A stretch of 64,000 bases of DNA from Thalassotalea sp. PP2-459 (GCF_001913705.1 NZ_MKQD01000019.1:124001-188000); one strand, 5' to 3'; positions 45,273 to 54,783 are shown, counted from the first letter of the stretch. Translations and numbers: made by a program. Notes: generated by a model not told the origin, from the sequence alone.

Positions 45273-46166
45273 TTATAACCGCCAATCAGCTTTACAGAGT
45301 TTATCAATAAACCAGTCAAAGGCTTTTCCTTCGTGGCCTTTATGCCAAGCGATAAATACGTCTTGGTTTGGCCTTGGCAGTGTGCAAGGTTTTTGAATAA
45401 GTTCTCCTGATTCAAGGTAAGGCTGTGCATAATGAAGGGGTAAAAAGCCAACCCCAATACCACGACGTTGTGCTTCAACTTTAGCATTCATATTGTTTAC
45501 TGTGATCACTTGCTTACTATTAAATAAACCACTGTTACGTGCAGGTAAATATTGTGAGCTATCGGCAACAACAACAGAAGGGTATTCGCGTAAATGTTCG
45601 GTCTCGATAGGCACGTTAATGTTAGCTAACGCATGCTCAGGTGGTACTGCGAAAATAAAGGTTAATTGGGCTATTTTAAACGTGTGGAACATACCTTTTG
45701 GTAGTTCCCCTGATGCACCAATAACGATATCAGCTCTTTGGCTGTGTAGAGCATCCCAACCACCCCCTAAAGCTTCTACGCTTAATGCTACGTCAACGTT
45801 TTGTTTTAGTTGAGTAAACTCACCGAGTATATCAAACAAGATGGTGTTAGGAATGATAGTATCGCGGGCAATGCGCAATTGTTTTTCCCAACCAGACTCT
45901 AATTGTGTGACCGCATCAACCATTTTTGACGTGGCGTGTAGAATTTCTCTTCCGTGTTCAAGTACTAATTTGCCTGCAGGCGTTAATACAGCACGCTGTT
46001 TTGAGCGATCAAACAATGTTGCACCAATGTCTTCTTCGAGCTTTTTAATGGTGTAAGTTAAGGCTGAGGGTACTTTGTATAACGATTGCGCAGCCGCCGC
46101 AAAGCTACCAGTTTTATTTATCGCATCAAGCGCGCGTAATGCCTCTAATGTAATTGCTGGGTGCAT
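45273..46166 (-). CDS. LysR-family regulator of the DoxX/pirin/GST operon
   Basis: A 297-residue LysR-type regulator. The N-terminal winged helix (about 5-63) contains SFAAAAQSLYKVPSALTYTIKKLEEDIGATLFDRSKQ. The effector-binding domain starts near residue 90 and contains ERPYL-type strands and the usual GVGFLPLHYAQPYL segment near 240. It is divergent from the DoxX-pirin-glutathione transferase genes, an arrangement frequent in proteobacteria for quinone- or electrophile-induced genes. The spacer holds a T-N11-A palindrome. The inducer is unknown. Confidence 0.92.
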   Translation of the reverse strand: MHPAITLEALRALDAINKTGSFAAAAQSLYKVPSALTYTIKKLEEDIGATLFDRSKQRAVLTPAGKLVLEHGREILHATSKMVDAVTQLESGWEKQLRIARDTIIPNTILFDILGEFTQLKQNVDVALSVEALGGGWDALHSQRADIVIGASGELPKGMFHTFKIAQLTFIFAVPPEHALANINVPIETEHLREYPSVVVADSSQYLPARNSGLFNSKQVITVNNMNAKVEAQRRGIGVGFLPLHYAQPYLESGELIQKPCTLPRPNQDVFIAWHKGHEGKAFDWFIDKLCKADWRL

Positions 46167-46178
46167 AATTTTTATTTA

Positions 46179-46193
46179 TTCAAATATTTTGAA
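46179..46193. promoter_or_regulatory. LysR-type palindrome
   Basis: TTCAAATATTTTGAA is a perfect 6-3-6 palindrome with T-N11-A spacing, 12 bp upstream of the LysR start codon. A further TTTCAAAA half-site follows near 46200. It fits an autoregulatory and activation site for the divergent DoxX operon. Confidence 0.55.
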
Positions 46194-46309
46194 GTAATAT
46201 TTCAAAATCTTCCGATATTTTACATACATTAGCAGCTGTATACTTGATTTCAACAGTTGATTCGCGGTTATCAACGATATTGTTAATTAAAAATTATTGA
46301 GGAAAAAAC

Positions 46310-46759
46310 ATGAAAACATTATTGAAAGCCATTATTGCAACAAAAGCAGGGTATTCCACATTAGCGTTACGCATTCCTATTGGCATTATTTTTATCGCGC
46401 ATGGTGCACAAAAATTATTTGGCTGGTTTGGTGGTTATGGCTTAGAAGGAACTGGTGGTTGGATGGAATCTATCGGTTTATCGCCAGGGTATTTAATGGC
46501 GTTGTTAGCCGGTAGCGGCGAATTCTTCGGGGGGGCATTTATATTGTTTGGCTTGTTAACGCGTCCTGCAGCAGTTGCGTTATCGGTAACCATGGTGGTC
46601 GCTATTTTTGCTGTTCATTTCGAGAACGGGTTGTTTATGTCAAACAATGGTTATGAATTCGGTTTAGCGTTGTTAGCAGCAAGTGTATCACTCGCTTTTT
46701 CAGGGGCAGGTAAGTTGGCGTTAGATAACCTGTTAAATAAAGCGTTGGCGAAGAATTAA
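46310..46759 (+). CDS. DoxX-family membrane protein
   Basis: A 149-residue inner-membrane protein of the DoxX/DoxD-like family with four hydrophobic helices. Family-typical segments are LRIPIGIIFIAHGAQKLFGWFGGYGL near residue 20, LLAGSGEFFGGAFILFGLLTRPAA near 64, and FENGLFMSNNGYEFGLALLAASVSLAFSGAG. DoxX-type proteins are linked to redox and quinone metabolism, but the bacterial YphA-like subgroup has no settled biochemical role. GAGGA lies upstream of the start. It is the first gene of a set with pirin and a xi-class glutathione transferase, divergent from a LysR regulator. Confidence 0.92.
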   Translation: MKTLLKAIIATKAGYSTLALRIPIGIIFIAHGAQKLFGWFGGYGLEGTGGWMESIGLSPGYLMALLAGSGEFFGGAFILFGLLTRPAAVALSVTMVVAIFAVHFENGLFMSNNGYEFGLALLAASVSLAFSGAGKLALDNLLNKALAKN

Positions 46760-46778
46760 TACCAAAAGGAGTAAAATA

Positions 46779-47474
46779 ATGATCGAACTGAGAAAAGCAA
46801 ACGATCGAGGCAGGGCAAACTTTGGTTGGTTAGACAGTAAGCACAGTTTTTCTTTTGGCCAATATTATGACCCTAAACACATGGGCTTTTCCGCATTACG
46901 TGTCATTAACGACGATATCGTGCAAGCGGGTAAAGGCTTTGATACCCATGGTCATCGTGATATGGAAATTATTAGTTTTGTGATTGAAGGAGCGCTCGAG
47001 CACAAAGATAGTGTAGGTAATGTAGAAAGGTTACCTGCGGGTGAGTTTCAACTAATGTCTGCGGGTAAAGGTATTTTTCATAGTGAATACAATGCGTCTA
47101 CTAATAAGGCTTCACGTTTTTTGCAAATTTGGATCGAACCCAACATATTTGGTGAACGACCTAGTTATCAACAAAAAGCTTTTGGTAACGCTCAAGGTTT
47201 AACAACGATTGTTACACCCACAGGTGAAGCGGATACATTGAAGATAAAACAAGATATGCGCTTAAGCCAGCTTGTACTAACCGAAAACACTAAAGACGTT
47301 TATCAAGTGCCGTTAGGGCGAAAAATTTATGTGCATCTAATTTCTGGCGTACTCAACATAAATGGCACTGCGTTAGCGCCTGGGGATGGGGCAAAAGTGA
47401 CTAACGAATCATTACTTGAATTGAAAAATTATGGTAAGAGCAGTGTTACTGCACTAGTGTTTGAATTGTCGTAG
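46779..47474 (+). CDS. Pirin-family bicupin protein, YhhW-like
   Basis: A 231-residue cytoplasmic bicupin of the pirin family, 19 bp after the DoxX gene. The N-terminal cupin has the metal-binding signatures DTHGHRDMEIISFV (two His) and GKGIFHSEYNAS (His and Glu), matching the iron or nickel ligands of E. coli YhhW, which has quercetin 2,3-dioxygenase activity in vitro. Other signatures are ANDRGRANFGWLDSKHSFSFG and DDIVQAGKGF. The physiological substrate is unknown; context (DoxX, glutathione transferase) suggests aromatic or quinone stress. Confidence 0.93.
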   Translation: MIELRKANDRGRANFGWLDSKHSFSFGQYYDPKHMGFSALRVINDDIVQAGKGFDTHGHRDMEIISFVIEGALEHKDSVGNVERLPAGEFQLMSAGKGIFHSEYNASTNKASRFLQIWIEPNIFGERPSYQQKAFGNAQGLTTIVTPTGEADTLKIKQDMRLSQLVLTENTKDVYQVPLGRKIYVHLISGVLNINGTALAPGDGAKVTNESLLELKNYGKSSVTALVFELS

Positions 47475-47529
47475 TTGATGAAATATTAATAGGTTTTAAC
47501 ATTCAGCAAAGCATTTATAGGAGGTTTAT

Positions 47530-48513
47530 ATGGGGTTATTAGTAGACGGTGTTTGGCATGATACATGGTATGACACAGAAGAAAATGAAGGTAAATTTAA
47601 ACGCGAACAATCACAACTTCGTCATTGGATAACGCAAGATGGCAGTGCGGGACCAACAGGAGATTCAGGGTTTAAAGCAGAATCAGGCCGTTATCATTTA
47701 TATGTCTGTTTAGCCTGTCCGTGGGCGCACCGAACCTTAATTTTTAGGGCATTAATAGGTTTACAGCCACACATTGGTGTGTCGATTGTTAGCCCCGATA
47801 TGCTGGATAAGGGCTGGAGCTTCGATAAAACAAAAGCTGGTGTTGGTGATGATTTATATGATTCAGAATACCTTTATCAACTGTACCTTCGCAATAATGA
47901 AAAATACACTGGACGCGTTACCGTACCAATGCTTTGGGATAAAAAACAACAGCGAATAGTGAGCAATGAATCTGCTGAGATCATTCGTATGTTCAACAGT
48001 GCTTTTGATGATATTACTGGAAACACCGTCGATTTTTATCCATCCGAATTGCAACATGATATTGATGAAATAAACACTGTTGTCTATGACAATATTAATA
48101 ATGGTGTGTATAAAACGGGGTTTGCTACCACGCAGTCTGCGTATGAAGAAGCTTACGAAAACTTGTTTAACGCCTTAGATGACATAGAAAAAATATTAGC
48201 CACTAAACGCTACCTTGTGGGTGATCAAATTACTGAAGCAGACTGGCGATTATTCACTACGTTAATTCGCTTTGATGCGGTTTATTTTGGCCATTTTAAA
48301 TGTAATAAACGCATGATTGAGCAATACCCAAATCTTGCGAATTATGTTCGTGAGTTATTTCAAGTGCCACATGTTGCTGATACCGTAAATTTTGAACATA
48401 TTAAGCGCCATTATTATTTCAGTCATGACATGATTAACCCTACTCAAATTGTGCCAGTAGGACCTGATATTGATTATCAAACGGCGCATAATCGTTCAGA
48501 TGTTACGAGTTAG
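47530..48513 (+). CDS. yqjG: Glutathionyl-hydroquinone reductase, xi-class glutathione transferase
   Basis: A 327-residue xi-class glutathione transferase of the YqjG/PcpF type, which removes glutathione from glutathionyl-hydroquinones. The N-terminal thioredoxin fold carries the signature CLACPWAHR with catalytic Cys63, the same position as in E. coli YqjG. RVTVPMLWDKKQQRIVSNESAEIIRMFN is the cis-Pro/glutathione-binding region, and the C-terminal all-helical domain ends in IKRHYYFSHDMINPTQIVPVGP, typical of the class. An AGGAGG site precedes the start. It completes the LysR-linked operon and supports a quinone-defence role. Confidence 0.94.
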   Translation: MGLLVDGVWHDTWYDTEENEGKFKREQSQLRHWITQDGSAGPTGDSGFKAESGRYHLYVCLACPWAHRTLIFRALIGLQPHIGVSIVSPDMLDKGWSFDKTKAGVGDDLYDSEYLYQLYLRNNEKYTGRVTVPMLWDKKQQRIVSNESAEIIRMFNSAFDDITGNTVDFYPSELQHDIDEINTVVYDNINNGVYKTGFATTQSAYEEAYENLFNALDDIEKILATKRYLVGDQITEADWRLFTTLIRFDAVYFGHFKCNKRMIEQYPNLANYVRELFQVPHVADTVNFEHIKRHYYFSHDMINPTQIVPVGPDIDYQTAHNRSDVTS

Positions 48514-48528
48514 ATGAGATTTAATGCC

Positions 48529-48577
48529 TTGGGCTAACCCGTTCAGTGTATAAAACTTACTGATCATGTTAGCCCAA
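48529..48577. terminator. Large hairpin between convergent genes
   Basis: TTGGGCTAAC at 48529-48538 pairs perfectly with GTTAGCCCAA at 48568-48577, and an inner TCAGT/ACTGA stem lies at 48543-48563. The T run after it is poor, so termination is plausible but not certain. It separates the glutathione-transferase gene (plus) from the gene at 48604 (minus). Confidence 0.45.
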
Positions 48578-48603
48578 ATAAATTGTATCTCGCTGCGCTT
48601 TTG

Positions 48604-50772
48604 TTAACTTTTACCTTGTAAATAACGCTCCCACATGCGGTGTTGGCGAGTTAGCTCACTTGCAGTTTCTCGGTCTTGGGCTGCTTTTTCAAAATGTTGT
48701 TCGATCATGTCTGATTGTTTAGCTACATGTCGTTTTAAGTCTTTAACGTTATCGTTGATATTATCTAACTTAGTCGATAATGAGCGCATTGCTCGACTAA
48801 AATCTCGATGAAAATCTTTAAATTCTTCAGACTCTAAATGACGTAACGTTGCATCTTGGCCTGGGTACATGTCTTGCAACAGAGTATTCATCCGATCAAT
48901 GACTAATAAATAACCCGTATTGTCATAACGATATTGATTAGCAATACGCGATATTTGTTTTGAACGTACTAACAAACGACGCGAAAGTTCTTCGTCGCTA
49001 CTAAAGTAACTTGAGTATTCATCTTCTTCTAATTCTCTTGCATTATCAGTTGCTTGATTCACTTGTGGGGCAAATGGATAAGCAATGATAAAGTCGTTAT
49101 AACTGGCGATAGTGCCTCTGTCGTCTGCGAGCTCAAATGCGCGCTTATATAAGGTAAGTAACGCCTCTTGGGTGTGTTCACTTTGCGGGACATGCTTAAT
49201 ATACCACTGATACGACGCGATGTTATCAGCTTCTTTTACGCGTTGATAAACTTTGTTAAATACCGCGTTTGTCACACTTGTATCGTCATTAAATTTATCA
49301 GCCAAGGCTAAATAGTCAGTTAACTTTGTTGTATCTGGGTAACGTTCTATGGCATCAAGTAAGCTGTCTCTTTTTATTTGAGCAGGAATATAGTCAGATT
49401 CGGCAAGTGCAATTAATCTTTTATAATCATCGTTATTTTTTAAAACGCTATGCAACGATTGATAGGCGAGTACTCGATTTTCTTTGTTACCAAGCAAATC
49501 ACTGTTAATAAGTGTTTGCAATAGTTGTACATTGCCATTGTTTTTCGCTTGGTTAATGTGCTGCTTGGCAAGTGTGTACCAGTCTGTTTTTAATTGCTCA
49601 ATCCATTGCCTTCTCTCTGGAAAATAGCGACTTAGTGGTACATCATTTTGCTGATATAACGCGGCTAGTTTGGTTAGTTGCGCTATCCCTGTTAAATGCT
49701 TTGCTTTTTCAGTTTCTTCAAGCAGTTGCTCTGTGTATTTGCTAGAGGTAAGCTCGAGGGCATGTTTACGTAATTGATGATAATTATCGCCTGTTTCCCC
49801 TATCTTCATTAATCGTTTTTCTTGTTGCCAGTCGGCGATAAATACTTCGTACTTATCACTTTTTAGGAATTCTAGTGGCGAAAATACGGTAACCAAAGGT
49901 AAATTACCTTGGTCAATAAAATCTACTTTTGCATAATGCGTATCATTTGGTGATAGTTTTTTTGTTTTAAAGCGTTTAATTAATTGGCCTGTATTAACAT
50001 CAAGTACAAAAATGCTCCCACTTACCGATAATGCCGTTTTGTTATCTTTGGAAAAGCGTAATTGCCCACTACCATAATTAGTGCCGGAAACCACGAAGCC
50101 AGATCGCTTACGAGTATTATGATTATAAAGATGCTTACCGGTTGCTAAATCCCAAGCGACAATACCGTATTCGACAGTCGAAATTAATTTAGTATCATCT
50201 GGCGTAATAGCGATTGATAACACTTCACGACTATTGTCGAATTTAGCATTTTCTAACGGTAGACGTTTGCCTGAATCAACGTCAAATACGGCTAAACGAT
50301 TGTGGTTTTCAAGCACTAATCGTTTACCTGAAGCGGAAAACTCTGCTCTGTCATCCCAGTCTCCACCTTTTATTTTTTGAATGAGTTTTACCGGGTTGGT
50401 CTGATAGATATAAAAATAGTCTTCGCTACTGTTCCAGCGTTCAAACCAAAAACCGAAGCGTTCACCATTTGGTGCCATGGTAAAATTATAATATCGCCCC
50501 CCTATAGGGCTATAAGGGTTTTGATTATAATCAAGCTTATAAGAGACCTTATTTTCTTGGAAAATAATAGCGCCCGTTTCAAGGTTTTTAACTGTTACAC
50601 CATTACAAGATGAAGCATGTCTTTTACAGGGCTTACCTGTTATGGCAATTTTTCCTGATTCGTCGGTTTGATTTAACACATTCTGATTGGTAGGTCTTGT
50701 AGATGCATCTACAAAGGGAGGTAGTATTGCAATTACCAAAGATAGCACAATGGCGATATTATATTTTTTCAT
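48604..50772 (-). CDS. Large exported protein with beta-propeller-like N-terminus, function unknown
   Basis: A protein of 722 residues from the ATG at 50772; a TTG six codons upstream also fits. A signal peptide (MKKYNIAIVLSLVIAILPPFVDAS) directs it to the periplasm. Residues about 35-320 look like a WD40/quinoprotein-type propeller (AEFSASGKRLVLENHNRLAVFDVDSGK, AITPDDTKLISTVEYGIVAWDLATGK and GSIFVLDVNTGQLIKRF repeats). Residues about 330-620 are helical with TPR-like spacing, and the end (about 660-722) is a coiled coil with charged LTRQHRMWERYLQGK. No catalytic motif was seen. Such mixes usually mediate protein interaction. It is a single gene, divergent from the cupredoxin operon. Confidence 0.75.
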   Translation of the reverse strand: MKKYNIAIVLSLVIAILPPFVDASTRPTNQNVLNQTDESGKIAITGKPCKRHASSCNGVTVKNLETGAIIFQENKVSYKLDYNQNPYSPIGGRYYNFTMAPNGERFGFWFERWNSSEDYFYIYQTNPVKLIQKIKGGDWDDRAEFSASGKRLVLENHNRLAVFDVDSGKRLPLENAKFDNSREVLSIAITPDDTKLISTVEYGIVAWDLATGKHLYNHNTRKRSGFVVSGTNYGSGQLRFSKDNKTALSVSGSIFVLDVNTGQLIKRFKTKKLSPNDTHYAKVDFIDQGNLPLVTVFSPLEFLKSDKYEVFIADWQQEKRLMKIGETGDNYHQLRKHALELTSSKYTEQLLEETEKAKHLTGIAQLTKLAALYQQNDVPLSRYFPERRQWIEQLKTDWYTLAKQHINQAKNNGNVQLLQTLINSDLLGNKENRVLAYQSLHSVLKNNDDYKRLIALAESDYIPAQIKRDSLLDAIERYPDTTKLTDYLALADKFNDDTSVTNAVFNKVYQRVKEADNIASYQWYIKHVPQSEHTQEALLTLYKRAFELADDRGTIASYNDFIIAYPFAPQVNQATDNARELEEDEYSSYFSSDEELSRRLLVRSKQISRIANQYRYDNTGYLLVIDRMNTLLQDMYPGQDATLRHLESEEFKDFHRDFSRAMRSLSTKLDNINDNVKDLKRHVAKQSDMIEQHFEKAAQDRETASELTRQHRMWERYLQGKS

Positions 50773-51004
50773 CTTGACCGAATACTCCAATTAGACGTCA
50801 TGAAAATATAGTTAAATATTTTGGCGGTAAGCTTATGATTTATAAACGTATCAAACTATATAGGAATATATTGTTGAGTACAACGAATTGGTATAATGCG
50901 TTGATTTGGCATTACTTATACTGCATTCATTTTCGTCAAAAATAGACACTGGCGCATAGCAAGGTTATGCTGACTTATAATGCTGTTATTTAATGGGTTT
51001 ACTT

Positions 51005-51658
51005 ATGCATGGTTTAAACATTACAGGTATGGTTGTTTTAGTAACTGTACTGCTTTCAATGTCTATCAAGGCGCAAACTGTACTACATGTTGAAAACCAA
51101 GCTAAAGAGCCTTTAAAATCGGCAATTATAGAGGTAAATACAAAAAAGGCATCAGCGCCTTGGACTGCTAACGATAAGACTTTTATCATGGATCAAGTCA
51201 ATAAGCGATTCTCTCCTGAAGTATTAATTGTACCTAAAAGCAGTAACGTTAGTTTCCCCAACAGTGATGATATTCGTCATCATGTGTATTCATTTTCACC
51301 TACCAAACCATTTGAATTAAAATTATATGCAGGTAAACCTAAAGCGCCCATTCCTTTTGAAAAACAAGGTTTGGTTGTATTAGGGTGTAACATTCATGAT
51401 GGGATGGTTGGTTATATTTATGTTACTGATAATAAAAATACCTTTATCAGTAATGAACGTGGAGAGGTGCACATTGATATACCTGCTGAGCAAATCACCG
51501 ATATAACTGTTTGGCATGCTAACGCGCAGCAAGGTGTTGATTACCGTCAATCATTTGAAACATTTGAAGTGAAAAAGCAACGCATCACCTTGGCGATAAA
51601 CACCACAGAACCGGCTAAGACAGATAGCTTTGAAGATGTATTTGGTCATGCTCACTAA
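51005..51658 (+). CDS. Exported cupredoxin-domain (methylamine-utilisation-like) protein
   Basis: A small blue-copper-type protein of 217 residues from the ATG at 51005; an ATG four codons upstream at 50993 is the alternative. A signal peptide ends near SIKAQ. A plastocyanin-like fold is indicated by ligands in DIRHHVYSFS (His) and in the loop GCNIHDGM, giving Cys, His three residues later and a possible Met; this is the layout of proteins annotated as methylamine-utilisation cupredoxins. A carboxypeptidase-regulatory-like strand region follows. The gene overlaps the GGDEF-EAL gene that comes next. It may bind copper in the periplasm and pass a redox signal to that neighbour (inference). A TATAAT box lies at 50892-50897. 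Confidence 0.82.
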   Translation: MHGLNITGMVVLVTVLLSMSIKAQTVLHVENQAKEPLKSAIIEVNTKKASAPWTANDKTFIMDQVNKRFSPEVLIVPKSSNVSFPNSDDIRHHVYSFSPTKPFELKLYAGKPKAPIPFEKQGLVVLGCNIHDGMVGYIYVTDNKNTFISNERGEVHIDIPAEQITDITVWHANAQQGVDYRQSFETFEVKKQRITLAINTTEPAKTDSFEDVFGHAH

Positions 51659-53978
51659 ATATCGCTTTAAAACCCAAATAACATGGCTATCAACGGGGTT
51701 GATATTGCTAACCGTTCTTTCTTTAACGGCAAGTTATTGGTTTCGCATTGCTGATTACGCCGAACAACAAATTAAACAACAGTTTAACTTCGCTGAAAAT
51801 GTATTAAATCAAAACTTGATCACTCAAGAAAAAATGTTGATTACTGCTGCCAGTGTCTTAGCGGCTGATTTTGGTTTTAAACAGGCGGTAGCTTCGCAAG
51901 ATAAAAATACCATTGACAGCGTGTTACTTAATCATGGTGAACGTATAAATGCGGACTTAATGATGTTACTTGATTTAACCGGTAATTTAATCACCACGAG
52001 TGCATCTAAAACGTTATCATTACAAGCGGTTACAGAAGGTATTCAATCGCTGCCCTTTCGTAATGTTCATGCGCAATTCTTACGGATTGATAATGAGGTT
52101 TACCAAGTGATTGTGTTACCGGTAAAAGCACCAAGAGTGATTGCTTATACGGTTATTGGCTTTGAGTTTGGCCAGACGTCGTTGGTTGAGTTAAAAGACA
52201 TGATTTCGCTTGATATCTCTATTGTTCAACGTGAAAAAATATTGGCTACGACAATGAAAAGTCAGTATTCACCCGAACAAATTATGCAAGAGGCGATAGC
52301 ACCGCCGTCAAATATTTTACTATCAAGTGCTGATTACTATCACCAAGTTAGACCCTTAGGCAATTCTAAAACTCTATCCGTGCTTTTGTCTGCCTCTTTG
52401 GTTCGAATTCATCATGATTTTAATCAACTAATCTCATCTATTTTGTTTATTGCATTGTTTGTTATTGTGATCGCAATAGCATTATCTCGATTATTATCAA
52501 ATGGTTTGTCTAAACCCCTTAATATTTTGATGAATTTAACCCAACGAGTTGGACGGGGTGATTTAGTCATTCCAAAATTATCAGGGGATTTGCCTCGTGA
52601 ATTTACTGAGCTATATCAGAGTTTTTCTGTGATGGGCGCAGAAATTGAAAATCGTGAAAAAGCGATAAAATATCAAGCAGAGCGTGACTTACTTACGGGG
52701 CTATATAATAGGCAAAAAATGTTGCAATCGTTGGAAGAAACAACCACGTATAGCAAACAGAGCACCTTAGTTGCTTTTAACATCAAAGATTTTAAAACGT
52801 TAAATGACACCATTGGTATTTCTAATGGTGATAAAATTCTTCAAGAGCTTGCACATCGAACATTTCATTACCTAGGGCCTTTATCAGCCGGAGATGTTAA
52901 CGTGATAGGGGTTGCTCGAACGGGCGCTGATGAGTTTCTTGTCGCTATAGATACAATATCTACAGATTATATTGCTAAATTTTTAACGCATTTACAATCA
53001 GAATTAGATCGTCCTTATTGGGTGAGTGATATTAAAATCAACCTTTCGCTGTACTTTGGTATTGCTCAGTTTGATGAGCACATCAGCATTGATGCCGAAC
53101 ATATGATTCGTAGAGCTTCAATGGCCGTTTCGGCGGCAATTAATGAACAAGTGACAGTGCGCTATTATCAGCAAGGTGAAGATGAAGCTTATATGTATAA
53201 GCTCTCACTTATTGATGAGTTAAAGTCAGCTTTGGAAGCCGAAGATAGTCCCTTATTTATGAATTATCAACCTAAGTTAAACATGGCTACTGGACGAGTT
53301 GATAAACTTGAAGCGTTAATTCGTTGGATAAATAAAGAAGGTGATTTTGTGAATCCAGAGTTATTTGTTGGCTTAGCAGAAAAAGCAGGATTGATAGTTA
53401 CCCTAACGCGCTGGGTAATACTTCATGTGGTTAAACAGATAGAGCATTGGAACCTGCAAGGCTATACGTTTAAAGTGTCTATTAACTTATCCGCGCAAGA
53501 TATTCAACATGATACGTTTGTTGAATATTTATTAGATACCGTCGCAGCAAAACAAGTAGAACCGCAACAAATAACCTTAGAGTTAACCGAGCGGGATTTA
53601 GCTGAAAATGAGAACTTAGTCGCTTCTAGGCTTTCTTATCTTAAATCATTAGGTTTTCAAATATCGGTAGATGATTATGGTATTGGACAGTCGTCGCTGG
53701 CAAAACTTAAACATTTACCGGTGGATGAATTAAAAATTGATAAGTGTTTTATTTTAAATTTAGATAAAAATAAACAAGATCAAGATATTGTTATGTCTAC
53801 CGTATTGCTAGGCCACCGTCTTGGGCTACAAGTCGTTGCAGAAGGTGTTGAAACGGCAGAAAGCTTAGCGTTACTCGATGAATACAAATGCGATTATGCA
53901 CAAGGGTATTATTTATCAAAGCCGCTATCGGCGGAGAAGTTAATTGAATGGTATGAATGCTATGAAACGACAACTTAG
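51648..53978 (+). CDS. Membrane GGDEF-EAL protein, probable c-di-GMP phosphodiesterase
   Basis: About 776 residues from the ATG at 51648; alternatives 51636 (ATG) and 51630 (TTG) lie in frame. An N-terminal membrane helix (about 10-32), a periplasmic sensor region of roughly 230 residues (double-CHASE/CACHE-like size), a second helix (about 260-283), a HAMP domain, then GGDEF and EAL domains. The GGDEF motif reads GADEF (near residue 425), which argues against cyclase activity. The EAL domain keeps EALIRW (near 554) and DDYGIG (near 673), so c-di-GMP hydrolysis is the likely output. The start overlaps the cupredoxin gene and the end overlaps the DUF3034 gene, so the periplasmic input may relate to those partners. 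Confidence 0.9.
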   Translation: MLTKYRFKTQITWLSTGLILLTVLSLTASYWFRIADYAEQQIKQQFNFAENVLNQNLITQEKMLITAASVLAADFGFKQAVASQDKNTIDSVLLNHGERINADLMMLLDLTGNLITTSASKTLSLQAVTEGIQSLPFRNVHAQFLRIDNEVYQVIVLPVKAPRVIAYTVIGFEFGQTSLVELKDMISLDISIVQREKILATTMKSQYSPEQIMQEAIAPPSNILLSSADYYHQVRPLGNSKTLSVLLSASLVRIHHDFNQLISSILFIALFVIVIAIALSRLLSNGLSKPLNILMNLTQRVGRGDLVIPKLSGDLPREFTELYQSFSVMGAEIENREKAIKYQAERDLLTGLYNRQKMLQSLEETTTYSKQSTLVAFNIKDFKTLNDTIGISNGDKILQELAHRTFHYLGPLSAGDVNVIGVARTGADEFLVAIDTISTDYIAKFLTHLQSELDRPYWVSDIKINLSLYFGIAQFDEHISIDAEHMIRRASMAVSAAINEQVTVRYYQQGEDEAYMYKLSLIDELKSALEAEDSPLFMNYQPKLNMATGRVDKLEALIRWINKEGDFVNPELFVGLAEKAGLIVTLTRWVILHVVKQIEHWNLQGYTFKVSINLSAQDIQHDTFVEYLLDTVAAKQVEPQQITLELTERDLAENENLVASRLSYLKSLGFQISVDDYGIGQSSLAKLKHLPVDELKIDKCFILNLDKNKQDQDIVMSTVLLGHRLGLQVVAEGVETAESLALLDEYKCDYAQGYYLSKPLSAEKLIEWYECYETTT

Positions 53979-54783
53979 TACATTGTTATTCTGCATGCCT
54001 TGCGTATGCTTTGCCAATGGAAAAATTTTAGCAACCCCAGGGGTTTCACAGGTTGAAGGTGCTGGCGGTGGCGGTATTGTTCCTTGGGCACAATTAGCGG
54101 GGTACGCTACTGAAGATGAAATAGCAGCATCGGTATTTTGCTCAAAAGCACAAGTACAAGACTTCCGCTTAGATAGCTGTGGTGCACAAGTTAATTTTTA
54201 TGATCGTGTTGAAGTGTCTTATGCCAAACAGGATTTTGATGTTGAGCCACTTTCACTCACGCTTTCGCAAGAGGTTATTGGCATGAAAGTGCGCTTATAC
54301 GGTGATTTGGTGTATAGCGATTGGCCGCAGATATCATTAGGCGTACAACATAAAATGTTAGAAACACCAGGCATTGCCTTTGCTTTAGGCGCCAAAGAAG
54401 ATAAAGGCACTGATGTGTATCTCGCAGCGAGTAAATTACATTTAGGCGCTATTGCCGGTTATAATTTTCTCTGGAATGCCACGTTACGCTATTCATCAGC
54501 TAATGAAATGGGGCTTTTAGGTTATGGAGGCGCTGAAGGTAATGGTGCGCTACACCCAGAAATTTCAGCAGCGATTATGTTAAATAACCATCTGGCGCTT
54601 GGCACTGAGTATCGGGTTAAGTCTGAAAATCTAGCGGTAAAAGAAAGTAATTGGCATGATGTATTTTTAGCGTGGTTTCCGAATAAACACTTCAATATGA
54701 CTGTGGCTTATTTAGATTTAGGGACTATTGCAAATATTGATAATCAGCATGGTTGGTATGTTTCAATGTCGGGGCAATTTTAA
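53962..54783 (+). CDS. DUF3034-family exported protein, probable outer-membrane barrel
   Basis: A 273-residue protein from the ATG at 53962, overlapping the preceding gene by 17 bp. A signal peptide (MKRQLSTLLFCMPCVCFA) is followed by the DUF3034 hallmark GKILATPGVSQVEGAGGGGIVPWAQLAGYAT. Amphipathic strands follow (VEVSYAKQDFDV, ISLGVQHKML, MTVAYLDLG) to a terminal SMSGQF, as in outer-membrane barrels. The family has no known function. Its stop codon overlaps the start of the truncated-haemoglobin gene (TAATG). Conserved linkage to c-di-GMP and haem proteins suggests a surface or electron-transfer role (inference). Confidence 0.85.
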   Translation: MKRQLSTLLFCMPCVCFANGKILATPGVSQVEGAGGGGIVPWAQLAGYATEDEIAASVFCSKAQVQDFRLDSCGAQVNFYDRVEVSYAKQDFDVEPLSLTLSQEVIGMKVRLYGDLVYSDWPQISLGVQHKMLETPGIAFALGAKEDKGTDVYLAASKLHLGAIAGYNFLWNATLRYSSANEMGLLGYGGAEGNGALHPEISAAIMLNNHLALGTEYRVKSENLAVKESNWHDVFLAWFPNKHFNMTVAYLDLGTIANIDNQHGWYVSMSGQF

